Notes: generated from the sequence alone by a model not told the origin. 64,000 nt of DNA from Psychromonas arctica DSM 14288 (GCF_000482725.1 NZ_AXWP01000001.1:128394-192393); one strand, 5' to 3'. Shown: positions 29,005-38,464, counted from the stretch's first letter. Program-made: numbers and translations.

Positions 29005-29800
29005 CAAACATCAAGTTAACAAAGAAGTCCCATTCAGAGGAGGTGGTTTTACACATAAACCGCTCCTTTTTGTTGGCCCACTCGTTTTTGTTTTTATCAT
29101 CGCCTTGCTTGAATGGGGAACAAGTACTGGATGGATTTCAGACTTAACATTGCCTCGTCCATCTGGCGTAGCGCAGACTCTTGTTGACCTTTACCATTCT
29201 GGTCTTTTATTTAAGCACCTACTACCTTCATTAACCCGTTTACTAATGGGGTCGCTAATGGGTATAACGGCAGGCATTGCGGTAGGATTATTAATTGGGC
29301 TATTTAATCTAGTAAGAGCCGGCGCATTGCCCGTAGTTGCAGCCCTATTTCCGGTTCCAAAAATTGCTCTTTTACCTTTATTTGTAATTTGGTTCGGGAT
29401 TGATGAAGGTTCAAAATATGCATTAATCGCATTAGGATCTTTCACTCCTACTGTGGTTGCTACCTATGCTGCAATCGATAATGTGGATAGAGGTTATATT
29501 CGCATGGGGCAAAGTTTCGGACTGTCATGGGTTTCGATTGTGCGTAAGATTGTATTACCGGGTGCACTTCCTGGTATTCTGTCAGGACTCAGAATCTCTC
29601 TTGCAATATCAATCATCCTGTTAGTTGCCGCTGAAATGCTGGGCGCAACTTATGGAATCGGTGCTTATGTACTTGAAGCAGGCTCACTTTATGATTTAGA
29701 ACGTCTTTTTGCAGGTGTGTTTATTTTATCTGTGTTGGGCGTGATTATAAATTGGTTTGTTGGTGTATTAGAGCGCAGACTGTTAAGCTGGAGAACTTAA
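28994..29800 (+). CDS. ABC importer permease, NitT/TauT family
   Basis: A 268-residue inner-membrane protein with six hydrophobic segments and a BPD_transp_1 core. The EAA-loop region that docks the ATPase reads DRGYIRMGQSFGLSWVSIVRKIVLPGALPGILSGL. I start it at ATG 28994 because AAGGAG lies seven bases upstream; an earlier in-frame start adds only seven residues. A partial, decayed copy of this gene's central part occurs at 41688-41768. Confidence 0.9.
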   Translation: MPTNKHQVNKEVPFRGGGFTHKPLLFVGPLVFVFIIALLEWGTSTGWISDLTLPRPSGVAQTLVDLYHSGLLFKHLLPSLTRLLMGSLMGITAGIAVGLLIGLFNLVRAGALPVVAALFPVPKIALLPLFVIWFGIDEGSKYALIALGSFTPTVVATYAAIDNVDRGYIRMGQSFGLSWVSIVRKIVLPGALPGILSGLRISLAISIILLVAAEMLGATYGIGAYVLEAGSLYDLERLFAGVFILSVLGVIINWFVGVLERRLLSWRT

Positions 29801-29825
29801 AGAGCACAGCTAAAGAAAAGTGTTT

Positions 29826-29865
29826 AAGCTTAAAAACGAAAATATACATTCCCGATTTTAAGCTT
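29826..29865 (+). terminator. Terminator-like inverted repeat after the ABC importer operon
   Basis: AAGCTTAAAA and TTTTAAGCTT form a 10-bp stem with a 20-base loop, 26 bp after the permease stop, followed by a short T/A-rich tract. Confidence 0.5.
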
Positions 29866-29875
29866 TATTAATATA

Positions 29876-29900
29876 GTATGCCTGCTTTTTACAGGCATAC
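29876..29900 (-). terminator. Hairpin downstream of the porin remnant
   Basis: GTATGCCTG pairs perfectly with CAGGCATAC around CTTTTTA. It lies ten bases below the stop of the porin fragment on the minus strand and was probably that gene's terminator. It may now terminate the ABC operon. Confidence 0.5.
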
Positions 29901-29910
29901 ATTAATGGCT

Positions 29911-30055
29911 TTAGAAGTTGTATCTGATACCAGCGCTCACTTCATGAGATGTTACGCCGTCAATCTCGAAACCATCAGTGAATCCATCTTGAGAAGTTTT
30001 AGCATCCCCTAATAGAACATACTGGAGAACAGAATTCATCTGATTCTTAGCATCT
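29911..30055 (-). pseudogene. Remnant of an outer-membrane porin gene (C-terminal 47 residues)
   Basis: The frame on the minus strand reads MNSVLQYVLLGDAK, then GFEIDGVTSHEVSAGIRYNF and a stop. Alternating residues and a terminal aromatic (YNF) are the last beta-strands and sorting signal of a gram-negative porin. Upstream the frame is closed by a TAG at 30056 and the adjacent gene's stop lies at 30066, so the N-terminal 90 percent is gone. It retains its hairpin downstream. Probably deleted when the neighbouring genes were rearranged. Confidence 0.7.
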
Positions 30056-30065
30056 GGCTATATAA

Positions 30066-31055
30066 CTACTGCTTAATTGACATCAATATATCCAATGCTT
30101 GATGACGTTTTTCGCTATCATAAAGATCATTTGTAAATATAAATTCATCGACATTTAATTGCTGTGCGATTATTTCCAGTTTGTGTTTGATACTCGTAGG
30201 GCTTCCTATCACGCTAAGGCTTAAAAAGTTATCTACTTGTGCTTTTTCCTGTGTATTCCATAAATTATCCATGCTACTAACAGGTGCTTTTAACCATAAA
30301 CCTTGACCACGCATTAATGCCAATACACGTTGCTTTGAAGTGGTGGATAAATATTCAGCTTCTTCATCGATTGCGGCAGCAACGAGTGGCAATGCCAGCA
30401 TAAAGTAAGGCGTTTTGAGGGTATCAGAGGGTTTAAATTCACGTCGATATAACGCAACGGCATCGTGCAAAAATCGAGGAGCAAAATGGCCGGCAAACAC
30501 ATAAGGCAGCCCTTTTTGTGCCGCTAATTGTGCACTAAATAAACTAGAGCCTAACAACCACAGCGGCACATTTGTATTTTCACCGGGTATAGCGCGAATT
30601 GCATGCTTCCCATCATAGGGACCTAACAGCTGTTGTAACTCACTCACTTCAGCAGGAAAATTATCTGCACGGCGTAAATCACTGTTTAATGCTTGGCTAG
30701 TTACTGGGTCACTGCCCGGTGCTCTACCTAACCCCAAATCAATTCGTCCTGGATATAAACTTTCTAGAGTACCAAATTGCTCTGCGACAACTAAGGTGGA
30801 GTGATTGGGTAACATAATACCACCTGAACCCACACGGATTTTTTGGGTATTACCGGCAATATGACCAATTAAAATCGATGTTGCAGCACAAACAATACCA
30901 GGCATATTATGGTGCTCAGCAAGCCAAAAACGATGAAAGCCAAGCTGATCGGCATGTTGCGCATACTGAGTGCTTTTTTGAAGTGTTTCTGAAACACTTG
31001 CATCTTCGCGCATCGGCGCAAGTTCTAATAATGAAAAAGGGATATTAGCTAACAA
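30066..31055 (-). CDS. Luciferase-like (LLM-class) flavin monooxygenase
   Basis: A 329-residue TIM-barrel protein of the bacterial luciferase-like superfamily (single-subunit 'MsnO8'-type group). The marks are FHRFWLAEHHNMPGI near residue 40 and LDLGLGRAPGSDP near residue 105. It would use reduced flavin supplied by another enzyme; the substrate cannot be read from the sequence. It stands alone, and its stop lies directly beside the porin remnant. Confidence 0.85.
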   Translation of the reverse strand: MLANIPFSLLELAPMREDASVSETLQKSTQYAQHADQLGFHRFWLAEHHNMPGIVCAATSILIGHIAGNTQKIRVGSGGIMLPNHSTLVVAEQFGTLESLYPGRIDLGLGRAPGSDPVTSQALNSDLRRADNFPAEVSELQQLLGPYDGKHAIRAIPGENTNVPLWLLGSSLFSAQLAAQKGLPYVFAGHFAPRFLHDAVALYRREFKPSDTLKTPYFMLALPLVAAAIDEEAEYLSTTSKQRVLALMRGQGLWLKAPVSSMDNLWNTQEKAQVDNFLSLSVIGSPTSIKHKLEIIAQQLNVDEFIFTNDLYDSEKRHQALDILMSIKQ

Positions 31056-31242
31056 TGTTCCACCTCATAATGAAAATAAACTTATTACGGCAAAAATATA
31101 ACAATCATAATCAAGCTGTAAGCAGCATTTCAAGTTATAGCAAATATTCCCACTTTTCAATGACAAAGACTCTCAGCTAAAAAATAGCGAGGGTAAGATT
31201 AAAATGAAAATTATTAATTCCCCTCCTATTTTATCAACAATC

Positions 31243-32178
31243 TCACTTCAAGCTTTCTGCCACTGGTTTGACTTCTCCTGCATTATTGTCGTTTATTTTT
31301 AGCGCCACGTTCTTGGTCGTCATAACCGAAGGCGATAACACAGAAGCGATGGAGGCAAACACAATGATGCTAATACCAATACTCTGTGTAATAACAAGTT
31401 GCTCATTTAAAATAAAAAAACCTGCCAGTGCACCTAAAACAGGCTCCCCACTTGTGAGTACACCATAGGTTTTGGTCGGTAAATGCCGTAATGCTTGCAT
31501 CTCCAAAACTAAAGGGATTAAACTCGATAACAATGCAATGGCAATCAATAATCCCATTATTTCAATGCTCATATCACTTAAAGAAAAGGTATCTATGGCT
31601 ACCGGTAATAGCGCCATTGACGCGACTATTAACCCTAATGCAGGGGCTTTAACACCATGTTGAAATCCTGCTTTTTTACCCACAATAATATAACTCCCCC
31701 AAAAGAAGCCAGCCATTGCCGCGTACACTAACCCCCTACTATCCAAGACGACATTACTTGAAGCATTAGGGATCAGCAGGTAAATACCTATGGCTGCGAG
31801 TATCGCCCACACAAAATCACTTTTGTGCTTAGAAAATAAGATTGCAACCAATAACGGGCCAATTAATTCAACGGCCAATGCAACACCAATGGGGATAGTT
31901 TTAATGGCCAAATAAAAAAATAAGTTCATACCAGCAATGGTGAGACCATAAACAAACACTGAGCCTATATTTTGACCTGTTATTTTAACCTCCCACACAC
32001 GACATACAAAGAACAACATAACAGCAGCCATACTCAAGCGCATAAAAGTAACACTTTCAGGCTTGATAAAAGAAAATATAGACTTCGCCAATGACGCCCC
32101 CACTGTGATTGATAGCATCGCAACTATTATTGCTACAACAGCGAACAGAGTTTGATTTTGATTGATTAAAGAACGCAT
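31243..32178 (-). CDS. EamA-family exporter (RhtA-like)
   Basis: A 311-residue inner-membrane protein with ten hydrophobic segments in two EamA repeats. The sequence pattern (VTFMRLSMAAVMLFFVCRVW, IPIGVALAVELIGPLLVA, GLVYAAMAGFFWGSYIIVGKKAG) resembles RhtA, the threonine/homoserine exporter. It diverges from an Lrp/AsnC-type regulator, an arrangement typical of amino-acid exporters, so it probably exports an amino acid. The specific substrate is inferred only from resemblance. Confidence 0.82.
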   Translation of the reverse strand: MRSLINQNQTLFAVVAIIVAMLSITVGASLAKSIFSFIKPESVTFMRLSMAAVMLFFVCRVWEVKITGQNIGSVFVYGLTIAGMNLFFYLAIKTIPIGVALAVELIGPLLVAILFSKHKSDFVWAILAAIGIYLLIPNASSNVVLDSRGLVYAAMAGFFWGSYIIVGKKAGFQHGVKAPALGLIVASMALLPVAIDTFSLSDMSIEIMGLLIAIALLSSLIPLVLEMQALRHLPTKTYGVLTSGEPVLGALAGFFILNEQLVITQSIGISIIVFASIASVLSPSVMTTKNVALKINDNNAGEVKPVAESLK

Positions 32179-32208
32179 AGGCTTCTCACTTTGATTAAAA
32201 AATCTACA

Positions 32209-32277
32209 TGATAAAATTTATCAATAGTGAGTGATTAATATTGTTTATTTAGCGAGTAATATGATAAAAATTATCAT
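32209..32277. promoter_or_regulatory. Paired palindromes between the exporter and the Lrp-type gene
   Basis: TGATAAA-A-TTTATCA (32209-32223) and ATGATAA-AAA-TTATCAT (32261-32277) share the half-site TGATAA and lie in the 126-bp divergent promoter. They are good candidates for operators of the Lrp/AsnC regulator. Confidence 0.6.
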
Positions 32278-32304
32278 TATTAACTTAAAAAAGGCCTTGT
32301 AATT

Positions 32305-32766
32305 ATGGACAACATAGATCTTAAGATTCTTCACCAACTACAAACCGATGCTAGGGCATCGATTGCGGAGATTGCAGCACAAATCGGTCTATCTGAACCT
32401 GCTTGTTATCGTCGAGTAAGAGAGTTACGCAAAAGTGGTGTTATTGAAAAAGAGATGGCCATCATCAAACCTAAAAATATGGGCTGGCCATTAAGTATGA
32501 TGTTATTGGTTGAGTTGGAACGAGATCATAGCACTATCGTCAATGCATTTTTAAGCAGAATAAATAAACAACCAGAAATTATCGACTCATGGTTTGTAAC
32601 AGGCGATTATGATTTAGTTTTACAAGTGATCGCAGCAGATATGGAAGCCTTTGATCAATTCACACAACAGGTGCTTCATAAAGATAATAGTGTCAAAAAC
32701 TTTAAAACCTTAGTCGTGATGCGTCACTCCAAAGCACATGGTCCTATTCCACCAGACAAAAAATAA
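32305..32766 (+). CDS. Lrp/AsnC-family transcriptional regulator
   Basis: A 153-residue regulator. The N-terminal helix-turn-helix reads DNIDLKILHQLQTDARASIAEIAAQIGLSEPACYRRVRELRKSGVI. The RAM ligand-binding domain follows, with WFVTGDYDLVLQVIAADMEAF. These proteins bind amino acids and act as octamers or dimers. The adjacent divergent exporter is the likely target. The gene is complete and has a weak ribosome-binding site. Confidence 0.9.
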   Translation: MDNIDLKILHQLQTDARASIAEIAAQIGLSEPACYRRVRELRKSGVIEKEMAIIKPKNMGWPLSMMLLVELERDHSTIVNAFLSRINKQPEIIDSWFVTGDYDLVLQVIAADMEAFDQFTQQVLHKDNSVKNFKTLVVMRHSKAHGPIPPDKK

Positions 32767-32892
32767 AGTCAGATTAATCTTCAAGTGCTTGCTCATTAAC
32801 TTACATCGGTTCATGTCCACAAGGAGTACGGAGCAATATTACTATTATCCATAAAGTGTCATCATTAACCCGATTAAAATTACGGTGATAAT

Positions 32893-33153
32893 CTACCTAT
32901 ATTTACCAAGACTTTTGAGTGTTTCAGGTTTAACTTTATCGAGTTCTTCCGAGCGAATCATTCCCTTGAGACAAAAGAGAATAGCCAAAAAAAACATACC
33001 AGAAATGGTAATGAAAGAGTCGATAGTATAGTTGAAAACATAATGCGATTAACAATCTATAATTCCTATAGCGCTGCCGCCTAGTATCAAAGTGCAGGCC
33101 ATCCTAGCTAATGCAAAATGTTTATTGGTTTTTTTGTGGCCGCACACCACAAT
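32893..33153 (-). pseudogene. Decayed small membrane-protein gene (possible)
   Basis: Within the gene-free stretch 32767-33560 one minus-strand frame reads like protein: HFALARMACTLILGGSAIGI, an in-frame TAA (33049-33051), then FITISGMFFLAILFCLKG and ending EELDKVKPETLKSLGKYR before TAG. Two hydrophobic helices and a charged tail suggest a small membrane protein with one nonsense mutation. A separate 28-codon frame upstream (33190-33276) reads MKSLTDTVHKADKLSKDALV and could be its displaced N-terminus or a small protein. No family recognised. The remainder up to 33560 shows nothing I can support. Confidence 0.35.
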
Positions 33154-33560
33154 TTACTTTACTTATCGACAACGAGGTTACTTAATCATTTATTGATGCA
33201 TTGCTTTAACTAAAACAACCAGAGCATCTTTTGATAACTTATCAGCCTTGTGAACGGTATCCGTTAGACTCTTCATTAGTCAAAGTTAGTGTGAAATCAA
33301 TGGCAGGATTAAGTGTCGTTTTTATGTGTATATTTTACGTATATTGACCAATTCAGCGCAGTGTATCGGCCCCTAGCTCGAAAACCAAGACTAAATTGTA
33401 ACATTCGATAGGACTAGCCATTGTCATCATGTTACGCCTTGTCTTGAAATCCTAGCGAGCGACTGAATAATGCATTTTGATTGCTAAAGGGTGTTTATTG
33501 ATATAACACGACAAGACTACTTGCTGATCTAGGTAGACAAGTTGTAATAACTTCGGATAA

Positions 33561-34589
33561 TCAATTACTGTTTAATTTGACACTATTTCTGATCACTAAC
33601 TTATATTGAACGAATTCAATATGGTTTTTTAATAAATCTTTTTCGTCACTCTGTATCAAGCGATATAACAAATTTGCAGCTATTCTTCCGGCTGAATTAG
33701 AATCATAAAAAAGAGAGGTTATTTTTGGGTTGTAGTGTTGGGCAAACACTCCACCACCTACCCCACATACGCTAACATCTTCAGGTATAGAAAGGCCTTG
33801 ATCCAAAATATAGTTTATTGCACCTATTGCCATCTTATCGTTTGCAGCAAATATTGCATCAGGAGCAGAACCAAATTGTTCGAATATACGCTGGCAAGCA
33901 TCATAGCCACTTATAACAGAAAATGCTCCGATGCTGAGTAGTCGTTCATCTTTCTTTATGCCATGTTTTTCAAGTGCATTCAAATACCCTTGTTTACGCT
34001 CAACTCCTACTGAAATATCTTCCTCGCTAACCCCTATATAACCAATATTATGATGTTGGTTGTCGAGTAAATAATTGGTTAACTCTTGAGCAGCTTCTAT
34101 TTCATTAAACACAACACATGGCGTACCATCTAACGATTTTTGTCCCATAATAACAATAGGAATATGAAGTCGTTTAATACGAGCTTGATGTTCAGGGGTG
34201 AGTGTTGTTGCAATTAAAATGATTCCATCAACTTGCTTTTCTTTAAACAAGTCAAGATATTCAAATTCTTTATCTACAGAATGGTTCGTGTTGCCGAGAA
34301 TAACGCTATAACCTTGCTTTGAAAAATAATCATCAATACCTGCAATATTTTCACCGGATGAAGTTGCATTAATTTTTGGTAAAATAACACCAATTGTAAG
34401 ACTTTTTTTACTATGAAGTGCCTTAGCAAATGCATTAGGCCGATACCCTGTTTCATCGAGTATGACTTGGATTCGATCACGTACTTCTTTTTTTACATAA
34501 CCAGAAGAGTTGATCACTCTTGATACGCTGGAAGGTGATGTTTGTGCTAGATTAGCAATATCTTTTAGGTTCAAAATACTTTTCGTCAA
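33561..34589 (-). CDS. scrR: LacI-family repressor of the sucrose operon
   Basis: A 342-residue LacI-family regulator. The N-terminal helix-turn-helix and hinge read LKDIANLAQTSPSSVSRVINSSGYVKKEVRDRIQ, followed by a periplasmic-binding-protein-like sugar domain. It is the last gene of the leftward scr operon, nine bases after scrB, and so probably represses its own operon through the palindrome ahead of scrA. The inducer is likely fructose or a fructose phosphate, as in ScrR proteins. The start is TTG with GAGG seven bases upstream. Confidence 0.88.
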   Translation of the reverse strand: MTKSILNLKDIANLAQTSPSSVSRVINSSGYVKKEVRDRIQVILDETGYRPNAFAKALHSKKSLTIGVILPKINATSSGENIAGIDDYFSKQGYSVILGNTNHSVDKEFEYLDLFKEKQVDGIILIATTLTPEHQARIKRLHIPIVIMGQKSLDGTPCVVFNEIEAAQELTNYLLDNQHHNIGYIGVSEEDISVGVERKQGYLNALEKHGIKKDERLLSIGAFSVISGYDACQRIFEQFGSAPDAIFAANDKMAIGAINYILDQGLSIPEDVSVCGVGGGVFAQHYNPKITSLFYDSNSAGRIAANLLYRLIQSDEKDLLKNHIEFVQYKLVIRNSVKLNSN

Positions 34590-34598
34590 CCTGTTACC

Positions 34599-36041
34599 TC
34601 ATGATAAGTCATATTTATCAAATTTTGTTATTGTACAAGATCCATGGGAGTAAATACTAATATTACGAGCTTCACTTAATGGAAACACTCGACTGGTAAA
34701 AACTTCTTCTCCATCATTAACAAAGATTTCGATAGATGACTTATCTAGAAACATATGCAACTTCAAACTTTGCTTTGATAGCAATGTGCAACTGCGTACA
34801 CCTGATTGATTTGGTGTTGAATTTCGGTCTAAACTTAATTTACTATTGTTAGGGTTGAATGTAAGGTCAATATGGTAATGCTCATAAGCATTAAAATGAA
34901 CGCCACATTCCCCCTGAATGTCATTTAATTCGATTTCAATTTCACAGCAAGGTGCGTGTATTTGAGTGAATGATTGTGAGTTGCTAACTACAATGTCTTG
35001 ATAACTCAATTGGTTTTGACGTAATTGTTTTAATTCTTCAACTGGGTACTGATATAAACGACCATTTTTAATTTTAAGCTCACGAACCAGTGTTAGTGCA
35101 TGTAGCCAGTTATACGCTAATGTGGGTTGCTGATCTTCTTCAGGTATTCCCATCCACGCACTCATTAAGCGCCGTCCCTTTGAGTCAGTAGTAGTTTGCG
35201 GAGCATAAAACTCAAAACCGCGATCAAGTTCTATAAATTCATTATGCTTAAACTCATGAGCTTGTACATTATATGAGCCTATAAAATATCCTGATTGATA
35301 TTTATTGTGGTACTTATCTCCCTCCTTCTCTATCCCTTGAGGTGAGCATATCAAAATGTAGTTATTATCGAGTTCAAAGAAATCTGGGCATTCCCACATA
35401 TAACCAAAATAACCCAATTCATTAAGCCCACTGCCTGCTAATGGCCCCATTAACTCCCAATCATTTATATTGATAGAACGATATAATAATATCTGCCCTT
35501 TTTTATCGATCGTTTGTGCGCCAATGACACAGTACCAAACTCCATTATCATGCCAAATTTTAGGATCACGAAAATGTGCAGTATAACCTGCAGGAGGACT
35601 ATCGATCACAGGCCCCTTTTTTATAAACTTGTCATTTAAGCTATTCGCTTCTGCAATACACTGAGTTGATAGCCTTGTCCCATCTTTATTTTTTACATTT
35701 CCAGTATAAAATAGCATCAACTTTTCATTATTAACAAACGCGCTACCAGAATAACAACCATTTTTATCATAATTCTGATCAGGTGCCATTGCTGTAGGTA
35801 ACAAACGCCAATTAACTAAATCATCACTAATACAATGTGCCCAAAACTTACTTCCATGTGCGCATTCAAATGGATTCCATTGATAAAATAGATGATATAT
35901 ACCTTTATGCTCTATAAAACCATTAGGGTCGTTGAGTAAACCAACTGCTGGGGTTATATGGTATTTAAGACGAAATGGATCTTCAATATTACAGTGAGCA
36001 GCACTCGCAGCGATATCTGCCTCTAATAGCAAATCAACCAT
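34599..36041 (-). CDS. scrB: Sucrose-6-phosphate hydrolase (GH32)
   Basis: A 480-residue glycoside hydrolase family 32 enzyme that splits sucrose 6-phosphate into glucose 6-phosphate and fructose. The catalytic triad motifs are visible: nucleophile in GLLNDPNGF (about residue 36), FRDPKIW as the transition-state stabiliser, and ECPDFF as acid/base. The C-terminal beta-sandwich follows from about residue 345. It lies one base after scrK and is part of a PTS-linked operon, which favours the phosphorylated substrate over free sucrose. It appears intact and cytoplasmic. Confidence 0.92.
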   Translation of the reverse strand: MVDLLLEADIAASAAHCNIEDPFRLKYHITPAVGLLNDPNGFIEHKGIYHLFYQWNPFECAHGSKFWAHCISDDLVNWRLLPTAMAPDQNYDKNGCYSGSAFVNNEKLMLFYTGNVKNKDGTRLSTQCIAEANSLNDKFIKKGPVIDSPPAGYTAHFRDPKIWHDNGVWYCVIGAQTIDKKGQILLYRSININDWELMGPLAGSGLNELGYFGYMWECPDFFELDNNYILICSPQGIEKEGDKYHNKYQSGYFIGSYNVQAHEFKHNEFIELDRGFEFYAPQTTTDSKGRRLMSAWMGIPEEDQQPTLAYNWLHALTLVRELKIKNGRLYQYPVEELKQLRQNQLSYQDIVVSNSQSFTQIHAPCCEIEIELNDIQGECGVHFNAYEHYHIDLTFNPNNSKLSLDRNSTPNQSGVRSCTLLSKQSLKLHMFLDKSSIEIFVNDGEEVFTSRVFPLSEARNISIYSHGSCTITKFDKYDLS

Positions 36042-36042
36042 A

Positions 36043-36981
36043 CTATTTTACTTCCTTTAGTTGTTCTAATGTTGGGATGGCAGAAATTGCCCCCATTTGA
36101 GTACAAGTTAATGCGCCTACTTTGTTTGCAAACGTCACCATTTGACATAACTCAGAATGATCAAAACTCACTTTTTTATGTTTTGCTAGTTGATATAATA
36201 TTGCGCCAATAAAAGCGTCTCCAGCACCGGTAGAGTCAATAGATTTGATAGAAATACTGGGTACTATTTTTTGTAGGTTATTATAAGAAACCAATGTTCC
36301 CTTTTTTCCAAGTGTCACCAGAATAAAAGGACAACCAAGCCCATGTAAATATTCAAGCCCGATAGAGCTATCATTGTTGCCCCCTAAAAGAACTAACTCT
36401 TCTTCACTGATTTTTAATAAATGTGTCCACTTTAAACAGGGTAGAACGGCTGCTTTAAATGCATCTTCGTTCAACCAAAGTGCTGAACGGTAATTAGGAT
36501 CAAATGAAACAAACTCACCTTTTGATGAGCACTCTTCCATAACACTGATATAAGTATATCGTGTAACACTAGGCAAAAGAGCCGTCGCTGAGCCAAAATG
36601 ATAAATTTCTGACTGATTAGTTTTTATCAATACATCTGTACGAGTAAGCTCTCCATCCGCACCTCGATTAAACACAAAGTCACGTTCTCCGTCATCAGTT
36701 AACGAAACAAAGGCTAATGTGGTAGGATGTTCAGCATCAAATGAGAGCCCCTTAGTTCCGACGTTAGCATCAGTTAACACCTGCTTTAGAAAAGTGCCAA
36801 AAGGATCATTTCCTACTTTTCCGATGAACTCTGCTTTACCTCCTAACTTACTGACGGTTGCAGCAACATTAGCAGGTGCACCACCGGCTTTTTTGATAAA
36901 ATGAACACCGTCATGCAACTGCTTATTTGTATCTGTACAAATAAAATCGATCAGCAACTCTCCAATACAAACCACTTTCAT
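36043..36981 (-). CDS. scrK: Fructokinase (PfkB family)
   Basis: A 312-residue PfkB-family sugar kinase. The N-terminal GGAPANVAATVSKLGG is the sugar-binding signature, and the C-terminal DSTGAGDAFIGAI holds the catalytic aspartate and anion hole. In this operon it phosphorylates the fructose released by ScrB. The start has AAAGGATCAAAC before the ATG. It is preceded by a hairpin terminator after scrA, so its expression is probably lower than that of scrA. Confidence 0.92.
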   Translation of the reverse strand: MKVVCIGELLIDFICTDTNKQLHDGVHFIKKAGGAPANVAATVSKLGGKAEFIGKVGNDPFGTFLKQVLTDANVGTKGLSFDAEHPTTLAFVSLTDDGERDFVFNRGADGELTRTDVLIKTNQSEIYHFGSATALLPSVTRYTYISVMEECSSKGEFVSFDPNYRSALWLNEDAFKAAVLPCLKWTHLLKISEEELVLLGGNNDSSIGLEYLHGLGCPFILVTLGKKGTLVSYNNLQKIVPSISIKSIDSTGAGDAFIGAILYQLAKHKKVSFDHSELCQMVTFANKVGALTCTQMGAISAIPTLEQLKEVK

Positions 36982-37044
36982 GTTTGATCCTTTATAAATA
37001 TATTAGCTATTTATTGCTTGATAAAAATATCTATGGATAGAAAA

Positions 37045-37068
37045 ATGGCTCACTAAATAGTGAGCCAT
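37045..37068 (-). terminator. Intra-operon terminator/attenuator between scrA and scrK
   Basis: ATGGCTCAC pairs perfectly with GTGAGCCAT around TATTTA. On the minus strand it is followed by TTTTTC. It begins six bases after the scrA stop and probably reduces readthrough into scrKBR. Confidence 0.7.
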
Positions 37069-37073
37069 GCACC

Positions 37074-38423
37074 CTATCTATTCGTATTTGGTCTTACTAA
37101 TATTTTAGTGAAAATCATTGCACTTCCCATTCCGATAACAATCATTGCTAAATACATTCCTAGCCCGTGACCTAGATACGCAGGTATTGCTGGTAAAAAA
37201 GTAACGCCCATTACAGCTGGAGCAATATGTGTAATTGCAGCAAATGTACCTGCAATTGCGCCACCGATAATACCGGAGATAAATACTTTTGAGTTTGTTA
37301 ATGTGACACCAAAAAGTAGCGGCTCGGTGATCCCAAAGAAACAAGGTATTATCGAAGAGTATTTAAGTGCTTTTTCTTTTTTATCTTTAATGGTCATAGT
37401 GTAAGCGATAGCTGCACCAGCTTGCCCAGCCATCGAAGCAGTAATGAAAGCATTGAGCGGATTAACGCCTTTAATGGAAGAAAGGAAGTCAAGCTCGACA
37501 ACCATTAATGAATGATGCAAGCCAGTCACTGTCAATACTTGTTGAATACCACCAAAGATAGCGCCGCCTAGGCCAAATGGTAAGTTAATAATCGCATCAG
37601 CTGAAATCATTACCCCATGTTCTACAACATTAAATACAGGGCCAATAACTAACAACCCAGCAAATACGGCAATAATAATGGTTAAAAATGGAGTGAATAC
37701 AAGGGCGACGACAGATGGCATCCAAGATTTAATCCAACGTTCTACATACGACCCGAAAATACCAACGATAAGGGCTGGAATAATTGTCCCTTGAAAACCT
37801 TGCACTTTAAATATACCAAATGTGAGTGCTTCAGCATTACCACTCGCCACGTCCCACGCATTTGGCAACATAGGTGCTATCAACATTAAACCAAGCACAA
37901 TACCAATAACCGGTGTACCACCAAATCGATTAAACGCAGACCATACAACAAGAGCAGGTAGAAATATAAAGACGGTATCAGTGATCATTTGTGACATAAC
38001 AAGCAAGTCACTCGAGAATGTAATGCCTAATTGCTGAGCAAATCCACGTAAGCCCATAAATAGACCAGTAGCAACTAAAACAGGTATCAATGGTACAAAA
38101 ACATCTGCTAAAGCACGCAGTGATTTTTGAAAGATATTTAAGTCATCGTAAGCTGCACTTTTTGCATTATCGTCAGTTTCACCGACCATATTTTTTAAAA
38201 TACTATAAATTTCGTTGACCAACCCTGTACCAATAACAATTTGATGCTGGCCAAATTGAAAAAAGTAACCCGCTACTTTTTCTACTTTCTTGATTGCTTT
38301 GGGATCAACCAAGCTGTTGTCATCAACCACAATTCGTAATCTAGTTGAGCAATGCTCCATAGCTCTTATATTTTCTTTGCCGCCCAATGATTTTAGCAAC
38401 GATCCTGCGATGTCATTATTCAT
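37074..38423 (-). CDS. scrA: Sucrose-specific PTS transporter, EIIBC component
   Basis: A 449-residue phosphotransferase protein. The EIIB domain (residues about 1-85) has the phosphorylated cysteine in HCSTRLRIVV. The EIIC domain follows with about ten membrane helices and IPVLVATGLFMGLRG, HHSLMVVELD and GITEPLLFGV. It takes up sucrose as sucrose 6-phosphate. There is no EIIA domain, so it must borrow the glucose EIIA (Crr), as other ScrA proteins do. The ATG at 38423 has GAGG seven bases upstream. Confidence 0.92.
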   Translation of the reverse strand: MNNDIAGSLLKSLGGKENIRAMEHCSTRLRIVVDDNSLVDPKAIKKVEKVAGYFFQFGQHQIVIGTGLVNEIYSILKNMVGETDDNAKSAAYDDLNIFQKSLRALADVFVPLIPVLVATGLFMGLRGFAQQLGITFSSDLLVMSQMITDTVFIFLPALVVWSAFNRFGGTPVIGIVLGLMLIAPMLPNAWDVASGNAEALTFGIFKVQGFQGTIIPALIVGIFGSYVERWIKSWMPSVVALVFTPFLTIIIAVFAGLLVIGPVFNVVEHGVMISADAIINLPFGLGGAIFGGIQQVLTVTGLHHSLMVVELDFLSSIKGVNPLNAFITASMAGQAGAAIAYTMTIKDKKEKALKYSSIIPCFFGITEPLLFGVTLTNSKVFISGIIGGAIAGTFAAITHIAPAVMGVTFLPAIPAYLGHGLGMYLAMIVIGMGSAMIFTKILVRPNTNR

Positions 38424-38446
38424 TTGTAACCTCACGTAAACAAAAA

Positions 38447-38464
38447 TGTGAAAACCTTTTCACA
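38447..38464 (-). promoter_or_regulatory. LacI-type operator upstream of scrA
   Basis: TGTGAAAA-CC-TTTTCACA is an 18-bp palindrome with only the two central bases unpaired. Its centre is about 32 bases upstream of the scrA start. It fits LacI/ScrR operators and is the probable ScrR site. Confidence 0.75.
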
